Source of the DNA: Gavia stellata
Taxonomy: Eukaryota > Chordata > Aves > Gaviiformes > Gaviidae
DNA length: 64,000 bases
NCBI RefSeq assembly: GCF_030936135.1
Contig: NC_082600.1
Span: 6,266,821 to 6,330,820 of the forward strand
Reading direction: 5' to 3'
Every line of letters begins with the position of its first letter. Within the stretch, counting starts at the first letter, position 1. Below the pieces are notes generated by a model. That model made no database searches. It saw only the letters and a list, made by a program, of their open reading frames with translations, and was not told the origin of the DNA. Shown in pieces: positions 25,001-40,000 of this stretch. The position numbers were made by a program, and so were the translations under genes.

Positions 25001-28000
25001 AGACCTCTTCTGTATTAGAACAATATGTTAAGTATACTAGTGTTTTCATTTTGAGGGTCACACTTACATTCTTTCTGTGATGGATTGAGGCTTTACCTGA
25101 CCTGCATTTTCTTTTTCTCCTTCTGAGGTGTGCACTTCAGTCTCCTGAGTAAATTTTGTTTTCTGCATATTTCACCATTATATGGGTGCAGGGCCAAATG
25201 GGAAGTGGTTTGGGTTTAGTTCTCGCTGTTACGCTTTTGTACAAATAAATCATTACTTTGCATATTTTATGTTTTCATTATGACTGCATTTGTTTTCACA
25301 GCCTGAGGAAGAGCTTGATCCTGAAGAGAGGGACAACTTCCTCCAACAGCTTTACAAGTTTATGGAAGACAGAGGTAACACTGAAATTCTCTTTTTTTAT
25401 ATATATATATTTTAATTTTTTTATTATTTTTTTTAATATCTAGCCCAATATTTAAATGGCTTTTTAAAATTGCTTTTAAATGTAATGGATGTTATTATAA
25501 GCATATTCTTACGTCAGTGAAAAAGGATAACAGTTCATCTGGTGCAAGGAAAAACACTTCTACCCATTTTCACATGTGGCAGCTCTGCTTCCAGTACTTT
25601 GAAGTGCAGTGCACAAAGGAAACTTAAATCCTCCCTGTGGTGTTTTGTTTTTGTTTTGCTTTCACAAAACCTTTTTTATGTTAACAATCCTTGTTAAATA
25701 AGCTCTTGGTTGATTTCTTGTTGTGACAGCTATGGCTGGGAACTCTGCTGCTGTTAATCTCAGGCTGGAACCTGAGGAGGCTGTTCATGGATGGTGAAAT
25801 TCAACCAGCAGAGAATGGGAGGTGTGCCATCTTCAAGTCTCCTTGCAGAACTGTCTTAATCATGCAGACATGTAGCAGTGATACTCACCTGAAAAGACAA
25901 CTTAAAAGATTCTACTTTGTCCAGTAGCTAGAACCAGAAAACAGCATATTTTATATGTTTTTCTTTAAAGGGTTAGGTGAGACTGTTATAAATTGGAATA
26001 GTTAAAGTCCTGGCATAAGACACATATTGGAAGCGCATGTGCTATGTATAGATAGAGAGCAGGATGTACCTGCTGACTTGGGAGAACTGTTGTTGCATAA
26101 GCCATTCACATTTGCAGTTGTGATGAGACTGACACTAAAATGGAAGGTTTTCTGTTCCTTGGCTGTGCACGCATACCTCCCCCCCTCCTTTTTTTTTAAA
26201 AAAAAAAAAAGGATATTTAAGCCTGGAAAGAGTTTTCTCTTTTAGAGTATGTTTGTTTTAGTCATTTTACTCATGAACTCGCTATTTCAATTTGAATACT
26301 ATAATTGTTAATCCTGCAACAACATTGGTGGAGGTAGATTACAAGTGCAGCTACTGCCTTTTTTACTTTTTTTTTCTTTTACCTTGACAAAAGTTACCTG
26401 AATGATGTTTTCGTAGCAGCATATGGTACAGCAAATGTTGAATTTTAAAAACTTGAATTTTAAATAACCAGAACTAAGAGTAAAATGTAAAGTGAATGTA
26501 GTGTCCGAATATTTCCCCCTTTCTTTTTTAGTTAGGTTTTAAAATTAGGGGGGAAATCAAGTTACCTTTGTAAAAGAAGCTCTGCATCCTTATTAACGAG
26601 GTGTGTTCTAGACTACAGAATTGTAAAAGAACAGTTCTGAGTCTGTTCAATATTGCCAGTTCTTATCACAGATTTAGAAATTGATCATGTATTACAGCAA
26701 AGTATACTGGAGTTCATACAATATAATTTTGAGGCCTCCTGTGTATAACCAGTGTTTCTGGAGAATAACCTGCCTTGGGGGAGTAAGAGGCTGTGTCATG
26801 GGGGAAAAAAAAAATCCCTATGCTGCTGGACTAATCCACAATTTTCTTTCTTTTCTAGTAGCCTCATTCTTCCCCCTTTTCTGTTTTCCTCCTTCCTCAC
26901 TCCCTTTCTTAAGCACTCTTAGACTACAAACCCAAGTAGGGATCATGTCGGGGACTTGTAGAGGCAAAAGAAGAAAACATTTCTGCACTGAATTTGAAGA
27001 CTCAGTCCAGAAACTATTCTTTAAGCTAGTATGTCGATTGAGCAATGTACAGGACTTTTTCAGGACTGGGTCTTTACCCCTGCCTGTCTACTTTTTTTTT
27101 TTCCTCTCTCCTTATCGCAAGATTTCTGTTCCCACCAGATTTATTCTACATTCTGTTCTCAGTATGAATGTTTTGATTTGTGTAATCATGACAGTATTCC
27201 CCAAGTCCTATAAAATTATTTTCATGATTCCAAATATAATTGCATGAAGATGAAGGAAGATGAGAAGCAGCAGGGAAGAGGTTTGATAGTCTTCCTTGCT
27301 GGGAGGAATACTGTCTACGTACACAGCCACTTGCCCCAAGTCACTTTTGGTTTCTTCTTTTGCAGTTAATTATTGTTCTTTATATCGTTGCCACTCATAT
27401 GATCTGAGTTCTTTTCTTTTTCTGGAACTGTCCAAAATACTCAGGTCCCTCAGGTCCTGTTAGGGCTCTATGCTTTTTCACATTCTGACAATCTGCCTGT
27501 GTATCTTTTTCTAATCCAACATTTCTGCTTCTTCCCCATTCTTTTCAGACCACAGGTTTTTGAATTAATCTCTTTGCACATTGCTATATTCCAGCATTCA
27601 CCAGGCGTTTTGTAGAGCTTGCTGCAATTCTGGCTGTCCCCCCACTCAAGAGAGGAACAGTGGGATGCAGCCAATGGGATGGGGGTTATTGCACAAATCT
27701 GAGAAAGAGGTCAAGAAATCATAGTTATCAAGCAGCTGGTGCCCCTATGCTAATAAACCACCCAGAAATAAGTGATGCATTCAAAAGAGAGTGAAGCCTT
27801 AGTTGGTGGTTGGAAACTACTGACTTTTGACATATCTTACAACTATTAAAGATTTTAAAATGTAAAGATATTAGTAGTCAAATGTGTGCTAAAGGAATGG
27901 AAGAAGCAGTTTGCTGTTCTTTGTGGTAATTCTTATTTCTGTTTTTGTTTTATTTAGGTACTCCTATCAATAAACCACCTGTTCTGGGCTACAAGGACCT

Positions 28001-31000
28001 TAATCTCTTCAAACTTTTTAGACTGGTGTATCAGCAGGGTGGGTGTGACAATGTAAGTGTTGGATGTTTACTGAACTAAATATGTCTATTCGTTCTTAAA
28101 GGCTGTGGCTTGTGGCTGTGTTAGATATCATTCCTTAATGTTCTTGGATAACAAAACCTGAAAACTTCTTTTTTTTTTTTTTTTTTTTCCTTTTCTTCCC
28201 CTCCCAAAGATTGAGAGTGGTGCTGTATGGAAGCAAATTTATATGGACCTTGGCATTCCTATTTTGAACTCGGCTGCTTCCTACAATGTAAAAACTGCTT
28301 ATAGAAAGTAAGTTCTCATATTGTATAATGGTGAAAACTTTTTTCCTTTTTTTTTTAGTAGCATGTACAACATTCAAGCAATTTTTGATAGTTTAGTGAA
28401 ACAGTAGCTGACATTCTTCAGTTAATGAACAGTTCTGAGCATTTTCCAGTGCTGAGGATTGAAACAGTGGAGGAAAGGAGGGGAGCGCTCAGGACTGCGT
28501 AAGTTCCTGTTGCTCTAATACATTAGAATTCTGCTCCTTTTCTTATCAGGAAACATTCACTTTCAGCATGTGATGATGCCATTTCAGAGTACAACAATGA
28601 AATTTATAAAAAAAGCTTTGGCAAATTCAGCTTTGCGATTTATGGTGATTAGCAAGAACAGATTCTGTCCTCAGTCTGTAAATGCTGCATGCATTTTATA
28701 CCGGTTTCTTTAACTTCCTGAAAAACGTTGATAGAGTGATAGACATGTTTCAGATTGCATATTTAAATATCATCTTTGTGGAATCTGTAGAATAATGGCT
28801 TTAGGGCATAACTATACACACTGCTATGGTGGATGTGACAGTATTAAGTAGTAAAATCACTGCTTGTAATGAAAAAATGCATAAATCTTTTTATTCTGAC
28901 CCCTGGTTTTCAGCTGTGTTTTAACTTTTGAAATGGAAACCTTTTAGGAATGATACTTTTCAAGCTCATTTTCTAAATAAAAATTATTTTTATTATTTAT
29001 CCTCCTGGAAGTTTGACAAGAAACAATTGGGCTTTTTGAGTAAAAGGGAAGAATGAGGTTCTCTTGACTCGAACCTAAGGAAATTTGACTGATTGAATAG
29101 GGATGACTAATGACTCAACTCATGTTAATGTTGATGAAGATGAAAATATTCAGACTTATCTTCAGTGGGATTTGAACTGGGCACATATTTAAGGTCTGTA
29201 TTTTACAGAGAAGAATATTTATCATAAAAAGAGTGATTGGTAAATATGTACTAGGTTGCTGTTACAGAGGAAATAATTATGTTGTATGGACACATGATAG
29301 TATGCTGTAACTTTATTGTTATTGTGCATATTTATTCTTTGAGGAATAAGCTAGTTTGTATTTCTCTCACCTCTAACTGGATTAGATGTGCGCACAGGCA
29401 GTTACCAGAGAACAAGCTGATGCATGGAAATTTGTTACTGTGTGGTAACTTGTTTGTATGCCCATATTAAGCCTAATACTAGGCTGATTTTAGCTATCAT
29501 TATGCATTTATAAAACAGTGTACATGTTCTTAGGCTTTGCTGTTATGAATTCTTAATTGGACAAGGATAAAGTTAAATTTGTGGGAAGCACCTGTGTGTA
29601 TTCTTTCTCACCATTTGACTTGTGTGCATAATTGTTTAATTTCAAAATCTCTGGCTTTTTATTTTTTGTTTATTTAGGTTTGTTGCTTTGTTGTTTTTTT
29701 CCTTGAAGTTACTGCTCCTCTTGCTTTTCTGTGAGCAGGAAAATAGGTTTTATGCACTTGAATAAGCAGAAAATAAACCATGAAATATAAATGAAACTTT
29801 ATTTGTATCTATAGGTATCTTTATGGTTTCGAAGAGTACTGCCGTTCTGCAAACATTCAGTTTAGGACCATCCATCACAATGAACCAAAAGTGGTAGAAG
29901 ACGTACAGAAACACGTGGAACCAATGGAGGAAAGTGTGAAAGAGGAACAAAAAATGCCCCCAACAGAAGTTAAAAAAGAAGCAGAAGAAAATTATTCCAG
30001 CAGTGAAAGTGAAAAAGAAGAAATAGAACTAAGATCCCCAAGGGTAAGTGGTTTGAACTGATTTCTATTTAGTACTTAACAAAACCCCTTTGTATAGTGA
30101 ACAGTTTACATAATGAGTTTTCCCTTGTGGAGGGATTGTACGTTTGAATTGGTGTACTCGTACAAGCGCAGGACAGGGTTCTGTGAACATAGAGTTGGTG
30201 TTAACTGTTAATTATGTTCTACCTGTGAATAGAATCAGTTTTGATTATTTCTTCATATTCTAAACCACCCATGGGATTTGCTCAGGCTGTGTTGGATGTT
30301 AGACATGTTTCAATTCAGGGATGGCTTGAGAGCTACTGAGAGCTGTATATCATCAGAACAGTGAAACTCAGCAGCACAGTCTTGGTTGCGGGTGAGAATT
30401 TCCACAGGCACATGGAATCTGGAGCTTTCCAGCAAGAAGCAGGAATACCAAGGGACTGCTACAGCTTTAAGAATCAAAGGAAGACCCATTTCTCCGAGTT
30501 AGTTTTTATCACAGTATCTCTTCTTTTAATAAAAGAAACACTGCAATTTTACAGCATGTAGACAAAAGTAGAGGGAGGAACACTTAAGTTTTGTCTTCCT
30601 TTGTCTTTGAATGCTGTAGAGGTGCGGGTTGTATTAGTACTTACGTAGATAAGACCAGTGACCCATCAGCTAGTGGATACTGAACCTGGTAGAGAATACA
30701 AAAATACTTTTAAGGTATTTTAATATGACTGGCTTAGTGCTCTTGTAGCATTCCTGTTAATTCTGTTGAAAAGGACATTTTGTGTTCCTTTATAGAGCAG
30801 GATTACTGAAGGACAAGGAATTGCTACTTTTTAAATTGTTCAAGTTGGAAGGATTCTGTTCAGCTAAAATGTAATTCTATTAAAGTACTTCTTGCAAACC
30901 AGCTTTTCAAGCAAGAATATGGCCTTTTAAATTGAATAGATGAAAAGATGTAGTGTAAACACAAGTTTAGATTTGTATTACATATTATAATTCTATCTAA

Positions 31001-34000
31001 TTGCAAGTGTCTTTTCCAAGCTGTATCAGCCTTAATGAACTTCCTGGCATGACATTTGCTTTGTTGTTAGTTTGTTCATTTATTTTTTTTTGTTTCTGGT
31101 GAGAACTGGTGAGAGGATAAAGAAATGGAAGAATTTTTTATCTTTTTTAATCATTGGCTGTCTATGTTAATTTGTTAATAATTAGATATTATATGGTTAT
31201 GTATTTTATTACTTTATTAATCCAGTCACCAGCTATCTATTTACGAATTATTATTTTTCCCAAGTATTTACCATTATACTACTGTGAATTTTAATTATTA
31301 TAGTGCTTTCATTACTGTTGTCTTTGGGTGGTCTCCAGATAATTAATCTTGCATTCATAATGTATTTTAAATGTTCTGCTTACAAAGCAATGACCCTATC
31401 AAGAGACTTTTGACAGTAAAATGATAAACTTTTACTAGATCCCCAAGAACCAGTTGCAGGTAGTCCCAGACAGCAGATGTCCAGCTACTCAAAGCACATT
31501 TTAAAAATGTGATACTTACAGTTTTTCTAAAGCTGATAAATTTCTGTTCTGTGAAATCAACTGGTGGCTATCAGGATTGAAGATGCTGAAAGGAAGATGC
31601 CGTCTCTCAGTAGTCCTGTACAAGCACTTTAACTAACGCTCTTGCTGTAGTTGAGCAAGGCATTTTGGCCCTATCTATCAGAGCAACAGACCTTACAGGT
31701 CCAAACGAATGTCCTGAAAACCTCCAGAAGTTAATCAGAAGCTTGTCCTCTTTATTCCAAACCAAGCAGAATGGCTTTATTTTGCTTTTTCCCTCGATAA
31801 GGGAATTTTAAGCTATTATCTTAATATTTTAGAATCTTTTCCTTTTTGGTGTTATCTCCAGCCTTTCTTCAGTACAGGAATAGTATGTTTCACTGAGATT
31901 TGGAGAGGCTATACGGAGAACAATTGACAGGAGTCATTAAACTGATCTTATTTCTGTCCTAGGGACGAAGAAGACTTGCCCGTGATGCAACCCCTGCTAA
32001 AAAAGATAGTGAAGAGGATAAAACACAAGATAAATTAAAAGACAGTAACAAAGAAAACAAAGATACAGAGGAAACACCTGAGAATGCAGAAAAGAAAGAA
32101 AATGAAACTCCACTAGGGAGAAAAAGTACACCAAAGCAAAAAGAGAAAAAAATTAAAAAACAGGAGGATTCTGATAAAGAGTCAGACGAAGAGGAAGAGA
32201 GGCAGAGGGAGAGGTAAACATTAACTTGTATCACCTTCTTACGAGTATGTCTGTATCTTGATTGAGCCGTACTCCAAGCAGGAGTATACACAGAGTTGGG
32301 ATCTTAACAACTAAAATGTGGAAATCGGGGACATAATTCACTCAGCCAGACAGGAAACGGAAAACTTAATTTAAGTTTGTAGAGTCTGCTGTACTTTATG
32401 GAAGCATCTTTTTCTGATAGATGCCAGAAAGTATTTTTCACTTTCAATTTCTTGAAGGTCTTGCCAAGGTTGTGTTGGTGTTTTATCACACTAGTACGTA
32501 CAGACACCAGGTAGACCAGGCTATAAGTATGCCAGCTGCTGTATGGATGGCGAGCAACTGTTTGGGCAGACTGTTCTGGGCAGTTGAAATATAAATGGAA
32601 AAGAGAGCCCCTCTTCTCCTGTGCTTTTGCTTAAGTGTTCAGTGATGGCTGGTGAACCTACAGCTTGCTTGTTTTTATTGTTACTTGATGTATGGTAGGC
32701 AGGCAGGCAGGAAGAGGATCAGCTAATAAAGCAAAGAAGGAAAGAGGGAGTTTGAATGAAACCTAGAGGTAGGTTGAAGAGGAGTGGATGGAGAGGCACG
32801 GAAGGGCAGAGGGAAAATAGCATCCGGAGACTGAGCTTGACAAGTTGAATTGGATTTATAGTCCTGATTACAAACGAGTTGTGAGCAGGTGACTAATCTA
32901 TTACCAGAGTAGACCTCTTCTTAGCTGCCTTTGGCTGTGGTCAAGGGCAGTGTCTTACCTGTTTAAGCTGGCTTTCCTACCTTGTTTAGCTTGTCCGTGT
33001 GGCTAAGTGGTGCGGACACAAGTTGGTATTGAATAAAGCCTGATAGGGGTATTGCATATTTTCTTCTAAAGAGCCTTGAGGAGTGGGAACAATATGCAGT
33101 TATTTTAAAGAAAGTGTCACTGTGAAGTCCAAAAAAATAATCCTGCAGAAATGCCTCAAAGAAAGGTACGGTGTGGGTGTGCAGCAGGTTGCAGAGGTAT
33201 GTCAGATGACTAACACATCAAAGAGTTTTCTTTAAGTGGTGCGGATTGTTTAATTGTTTGCCGCAATAAGACAGTTCATTTTTCAATGAAGGCTAGCAGA
33301 TATACTTTATTAAAAGCAAACCCACAGTCTTTTTCAGTATTTTCTTTCTTGGTGACTTTTTTTGTAGTTCAACTTTTACATTGTGCTGAATTCACCCTAA
33401 AAGTAGGGAAAGGAGAAGTATAGATAAATTAGGTTAGATTGTAAGTCCTGAAACTATGTTTAAGTAGAATGTTTAAATATTAGCTATAGCTAATAAGTGG
33501 TAAATATAGCTAATAAGATCTGTGTAGACACTTTTAATCTTGGTTAAACACTGTTGTAGTCAACTTTTTTCTTTCAATGGAGTGGTGTTTGTATCCATGA
33601 GAGGATCACTGTGACGGCGATTCAGACTTACTGTGCACTGGTAGTCAACTGTAGCCCATTAAGCAAACTGTAGACAAAATCAAGTATCTTTTAAAAACTG
33701 AAGTTAGTTCATCCTGTCTTATTTAGGCGGCAAACACTGAGTTAACTTATTCCTCTTTTTGTATTATCAAAATATTCGTTAAAAAAAACCATATTTAAGC
33801 TTTGAGGTAGCTGTACACCTAATAAATTGTTTTTAAAATATTATTTTTCTGGATATTTTTGGCACTTACCCCTATTCTGTCTAAGTCCTGTTTTTGACTT
33901 AAAAAGCTGTGTCCAAGCTAGCTTCAGAGGCAGTGCAGGATGCAGAAAATGAGAAAAATTTTTGTAGTAGCTTGGCTACACTAGTTAAATGTTGAAACAT

Positions 34001-37000
34001 CGATTGTTATTAATTAGTGGGCATTTCAAATACACTTTACTGCAGGGAGGAAATTGAGAACAAAGGAGAATCAGAAGGTGAAGAGGATGAGGAGGACACA
34101 GAACCCTGCCTGACTGGAACCAAAGTGAAAGTAAAATATGGACGTGGAAAGACTCAGAAAATTTATGAAGCCAGTATTAAAAGCACAGAAATTGATGATG
34201 GAGAGGTTTTATATTTAGTTCATTACTATGGTTGGAATGTAAGGTGAGGAGAACAAATTGCCTTTCATTTCTTTGTTTGTTAAAAGGATTATTTGCAAAA
34301 GAATTTTTTTTGTTTTTAAGAAAAAAAGAGAAAGATAATTAGTGACTTAGATCCTGTTATCATGTTGATAATTCAATTCAAAGCTAACTCTATTACATTT
34401 TTCAACGTTAGTTGTTTTGTTCATAGTATAACACTATTGCATTGAGATCTCAGAATGTATCTACTTGTATGTTTCCAAGTTTCCATCCTGCTTAAAGTGA
34501 ATAATCCTCGCTCCTCACAGGAGTATCCCTGCAATTTATTGTATCAGCCAGTGTTAGCAGCATCAGACTTTTATTTAAAGGGAGTCATTGATAACGGTGA
34601 AGACATCTACAATTAAGGGTATCAATGCTGAAATTTTGGCAACAAAATTTATTCTTGTATTCAACATTAACTGTGATTATAACGAATGGTTGTTACGTGT
34701 AGAGAGGGTAGGAGAGGGAGGGCTAAGCAACAAGCAACTACAGAAAAAAAAAATCAAATTATTTTCTTGGCAGCCATGCTGTATATTCAATACTGCTCTA
34801 GAAATGGCTTTTGTTGTTGTTGTTGTTAAGAGCACTGTGATTGTCTACATAAACAAAAATATCACAAAATTGATAATTTTTTAAAATACCACACTTCTGG
34901 TATATAACTTGAGACATGCGAAATCCATATTTTTCTAAGTAAACTAAGCAAATTTCTTTATGTGGCTACATTAAGTTTGTGTGTTGGAGGTATCCCCCAA
35001 ATACTTACATGAGGAGCACTAGTAGTATATCTGTGCCTTTCAGAATCTCATACAGTTTGTTGCTATAATTTAAAAACTTTTCCCTTAAAAGAAAAGGTAT
35101 ATTTTACTGTTGTCACATGGTGTGGTGAAAACTGACTTTTGTATATCATGTGAAATAATTAACGTTTTATGGCTAACTGAGTCCCTTGACTTCCAGTGCT
35201 TTGCTAGCAAGAGACAGGGAAGTCTGCACCTCCATTCTCCCATCCCGTAAATTTTTTTATGTGTTGGGAATGTAATTCATCTTTCTAATGCCAGATACTG
35301 CATGTGTTTGTAAATATGTGCTCTGCTTCCCTACCTCTCCTTAATAAATATTTTCTGTAATTCAGTCTTTTAAGCCTTATATTGCAAACAACTTTATATG
35401 CAGTAATAACAGTATGATGTTATTTACTTTTAGGTATGATGAATGGGTGAAAGCTGATCGGATTATCTGGCCTGTGGACAAAGGAGGACCAAAGAGAAAA
35501 CAGAAGAAAAAAACAAAAGTAATGGTTATTTCCATAAGTTTCCTGTGGTACCATACTTATGACTATCACTGTTCCTTTTTTTTTTCCTTATTTTTTTAAA
35601 GTCTAGATTTTTAATAGAAGTGTAGAGCAAAAGGATAAAAGGTTTGATCATCAGCAGTGAAACATATTAATAAAAATTCACGTTTTCCTCCTTAGAATAA
35701 AGAAGATGGTGAAAAGGATGAGAAGAAGGATGAAGAGAAACAAAAATCAAAGCGTGGGCGACCCCCTCTGAAATCTACTCTTCCATCAAACACAACTTGC
35801 AGTTTATCCAAAACACCTAATAGTGAAGGTAAATCTGGAGCCAGAAGTGCACGGAACAACTTGTCAGATTCCTCACCATTACCAAATGGAACAGAAGGTA
35901 CATCTGGTGCACTCGTGTTCTGGCATGGAAGTGCATGTGAACAGTGATGTAATGCAGTGCATTAATATGACAACTGCAGCAAACACAGTGCTGGCAGCAC
36001 CTTTAAAGTCCTACTTAACCAGTCAGTGAAAAAGCAATATAACAAAACAAATTTTTGGTGGAGATTTTACTCTATAAAACTTAATATTTTCGATTCTGAT
36101 TTTAGCAACACCTCACAGGCAGACGAGACGTAGCTCAGGAATGTTTGATTCTGATAGAGGATCAAACAGTGAGTGATCTCAGTCCTGTGTATGCTTTTGA
36201 GGTTTTTTCAGTACCTTTTTGAAAAGAAGTTTGATATTTCTTTTAATTACTTTTTTTTTTTTTTTCCCTCCTCCCTGTGAATTTTATTGAGGAAGTAGTT
36301 GAGCTGACACTGCTGAGGAGCACACTTTGCTCATAGAACAGCTATGGCACGGAAATTACTGTGCAAGTCATTCTATATACTTTAGCCAGAGCCTTTCAGT
36401 CCCAATCTTGAACAGAACGATTCTAGTGGTATAATGATAGTCTTTATTGTGGTAAGTAAGTCCTCGACCTCAGTACTACACCATCCAGCAGAGCTGTTAA
36501 TTATATACAAATGACAGCAATATTTTTGGTATTTCTAAGCTTCTGTGAACAGGAACTGAAGTGAAATCACTCTCTCCTTTTAGTACAGGTCCCTGAATAA
36601 TCTTCTGGTAACATAACAATGCTTGCTTTGTATATGGTGCGTGATTCATACAATAGTTTAGCAATGAAATGTCCATATTGTGGTGTGGAAGGGTGTTTTT
36701 TTTCTGTTTGGGGGTGCATGGAGGGAAGGAGGCTTGGTTTTTGTTTTTGTAATGTCAGGTGGGGGAGGCATTATCCCCAGGTAGACTATGGGAATCTGTA
36801 AAAGTATTTTTGCTACTATAAACTGTAATTTGTTTATATTGGTTTATTTGGGAAATTGTAGTTCCATAAACATTTTGATAAAAAAAATAAGAACTGTAAT
36901 AAGCGTGTTGATTAACGCAGAATTTTTAAGTTTGAAATTGTTTAATGTAAACTGATGTTAATACCGTAGATTACTGACAAAAAGTTTTTGTGTGGTTGGA

Positions 37001-40000
37001 AAAAGAAATTGTGCTGAAATTGATGATTTAAGGTGCTGTTTCCTGTTTGTGTGTTTTTTTGGTTTTGTTTTTTTTTTTTTTTTAATTTTTTGCAGACTCT
37101 GGCTCATCTGACAGTGAAGCAGATGAATCATCTGAAAAGAATTTGAATGAAGAATTTTCTCCAGAAACTTCAGAACTGGAAAAAAGTGAAAAACTACATG
37201 ATGAGAAGCTAGATGAAGAAAACCCAAAGATTCCTCATGCATTGAAAGAAAATGACAGGACTCAAGTACAGCCATTAGAAACACTGAAACTGGAAGTTGA
37301 AGAAAGTGAACAAATTGTTCAGATTTTTGGAAATAAAACAGAACAAATAGAAGAAATCAAAAGAGAGGCTGAAAAATCACCTAAAGGAAAAGGGAGAAGG
37401 AGCAAGACAAAAGATCCCTGTTTAGAGAATGCAAAAATTTCACCAGGGAGCCAAGAAGAGGTGGCAAATGAATCTCTTGCAGAACCTGAAAGATTAGACA
37501 TATCTTCCTTGGACTGTAAAGAGATTTCCAGCACTACTGAAAGTGAAACAGAACCTTGTACAAAAGATAAGAAGCTTTTGAAAAGGAAAACTTTGGAACA
37601 GGCATCTCCTGAGAAGAGGAATCGACGAGAGAGTGAGATGGAAGTGCCAAATATTGTATCTGAAGAGAGGACCAATGAATGTACTGAAGCAGAGGAATGT
37701 AGAGGGCTGAATGCTGAAGAGTCCCTCAGAACTGAAAATGAGGAAATGCCATCCCTGGTGGCAGAATCGGTTCAGCACAGTCAAGAGCTGAGGAATGAGA
37801 ACTTCGAACGTCCATCTGAAGAAAATGAGAATGTTCCCTTAAAAGATGAGGATGATGCAATGCCTCAGATTGGTCCTGAAACTTTGCTCTGCCATGAAGT
37901 AGACTTGGATGACTTGGATGAAAAGGAGAAGAGCAGCAGTGAAGACACAGTTACAGAAAAGCCAGACCCTAATGCTTCAAATTCAAATCCATCTGCCTTA
38001 CCCCCTGCTGCCCAGTCCAGCTTTTCGGTGGCCTCGCCTCTTACTCTTAGTCAGGACGAATCGCGCAGTATCAAGAGTGAAAGTGACATGACTATTGAAG
38101 TCGACAGTGTGGCAGAAGAGTCTCAAGAAGGTCTCTGTGAAAGTGAGTCTGCTAATGGATTTGAAGCCAGTACCACATCAAGCAATTGTAGCATAGCAGT
38201 GCAAGAGAGAGAGGTTGGAGAGAAAGGTGAGCATTTCCTGTGAAAAGTCATTCTCCGCTGTAATGATTTCTGAAGTCGTCTTAAGTCTGGTGTCACTGCT
38301 AAAAATTGCTCATTTGTTTTGTCTTCTGATTTTAGATTCCTTTGTTGCTTATAAAAAAAGCCTGTTAGTAGCAGAAATATTTGAGGCATCTGGTTTTTGT
38401 CTTTGTTTTTCTTCTCATTTAGGTCAAAAAAGACCCAGTGACAGCAATAGTGGAACGCTGGCAAAAAAGCAAAAGCGTACTCCAAAGCGAACAAGTGCTG
38501 CAGCCAAAAATGAAAAGAATGGAACAGGTACATTCCTGGAGGGGGAGAGGAGGAAGGTTATGCTGTCCTGTAAACATGTATAAGGGCCACCTGTTCTCGC
38601 TGTTACCCGTTATTTCTGTTGGATGTGACTTCCTTGTCAGGGTTTTTCATTATTACTCATCATGATTATTGGCTGTTAAACGGAGAGCACTTATCAGCTG
38701 CATGATTGCAGTGTTACTGGGAAATCTCTTGGCTATTTTTAATTACATCAGGAAAAACTTTTAATAACTGTGTATATTAGCAGTTACTAAATCCTTACCA
38801 TTATGCTGATTTTTACATATTGGGTTGGTTATGAATTTGGGAGAGGGAATTTTGTTCTGAATAGAAACACGTCCTTTGAAGTCTTACAATAGGTGTTTCT
38901 CATGGGAAAAGGTGCATTTATGAAGTACAGAAAAAGTGTTTGGTGCTAAAGAATAACTTTTTAGCAAAAGGAATCTTGTGTGTTTTTATCTCAGCTATGT
39001 GACTATTTTTTAACTTGCTACAGAAATCTGGTTTTTTGTGTTTCTGTAGCTCATTTTTGGTGATCATTGTATTGAATGAGTCAATATATTGAGGCCCTGT
39101 GGCAGCATTGTGATAATCTTTAAATATCAAACTAATATATTAATTATCTGACATACAATATTCAGACATGTTTAACATGCTTGTGTAAAACTTGGCAATT
39201 ATTGTGGGAATCTAAAATATTTGCATGTATCAGCTTAAAATTTTCTGTAACGTGTGAAAGCTTTTATGCTTTTAGTCTTGTTTCAGAATTGTTCCTTTAG
39301 ATGTGTAAAGCAATTTGGTAAATATACACAGTCATGTGCTACCTACCTATAGTAATACAGTTTTAATCTTTAAAAAAGGGATTCTACTGTCTGCTTTATA
39401 TTAGAACCCCAAAATACGTGACTTAAGATTGTTTATGAGTGGTCTAATATTCTTATTTTAATAAGCTTCTTTATTGCTTCTGTAAAAAAAAAAAAAAATT
39501 TACTATCGTTTTTTAACTAAAGGCCTAGTCAGCCCTCGACTTCTCCTGCATTAATGATCACTACACTTGAGAGTTCCGTGCATGTTGTGTCTGATAAGGT
39601 TATGCATTGAATCTGATACAGTTTTTCCTTGTCTGTATTCTGGGATCTTCTGAGTAAGAAGGAGCAGTTTCTTCTTAATCGCTTTTTCTGACTATAACTA
39701 CGATTTTTAAAATGTCAAGGTTGGTTGCTTGGTTTGTTGTTTTTTTTTGAAGTCCAAATACATTTCTCTTGCTGCAGGACAAAGTAGTGACAGTGAAGAC
39801 CTTCCTGTCCTGGACAGTTCAAGTAAATGTACTCCTGTAAAACACATAAATGCATCCAAACCACAGAAGATTTCTCGATCACCTGCAAGAGTGATTTCAC
39901 CTCACATCAAGGATGGAGAGAAGGATAAACACAGAGAGAAACACCACCACCAGAATGCTTCGCCTAGAGTATACAAATGGAGTTTTCAGCTCAGTAAGAA

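Larger units (their letters stand above)
16860..25301 (+). other. ARID4A: ARID4A intron 6 (8.4 kb), with internal CpG-rich patch
   Basis: This is the largest complete intron in the window. Near its 5' end lies a CpG-rich island (about 17745-17965) with promoter-like motifs, described separately. The rest is AT-rich. It includes homeodomain-like TAAT repeats at about 23893-23931, an octamer ATGCAAAT at 20072-20079, a 22-bp tandem duplication at 22284-22327, and a C-rich tract at about 24504-24523. Reading frames seen here are short and unrecognised. Confidence 0.8.

Noticed and set aside
26681-27247. A 188-codon open frame on the plus strand
   Set aside because: It lies entirely inside the intron between two certain ARID exons, is Phe/Leu/Ser-rich with low-complexity T-tract translation, and has no recognised domain.
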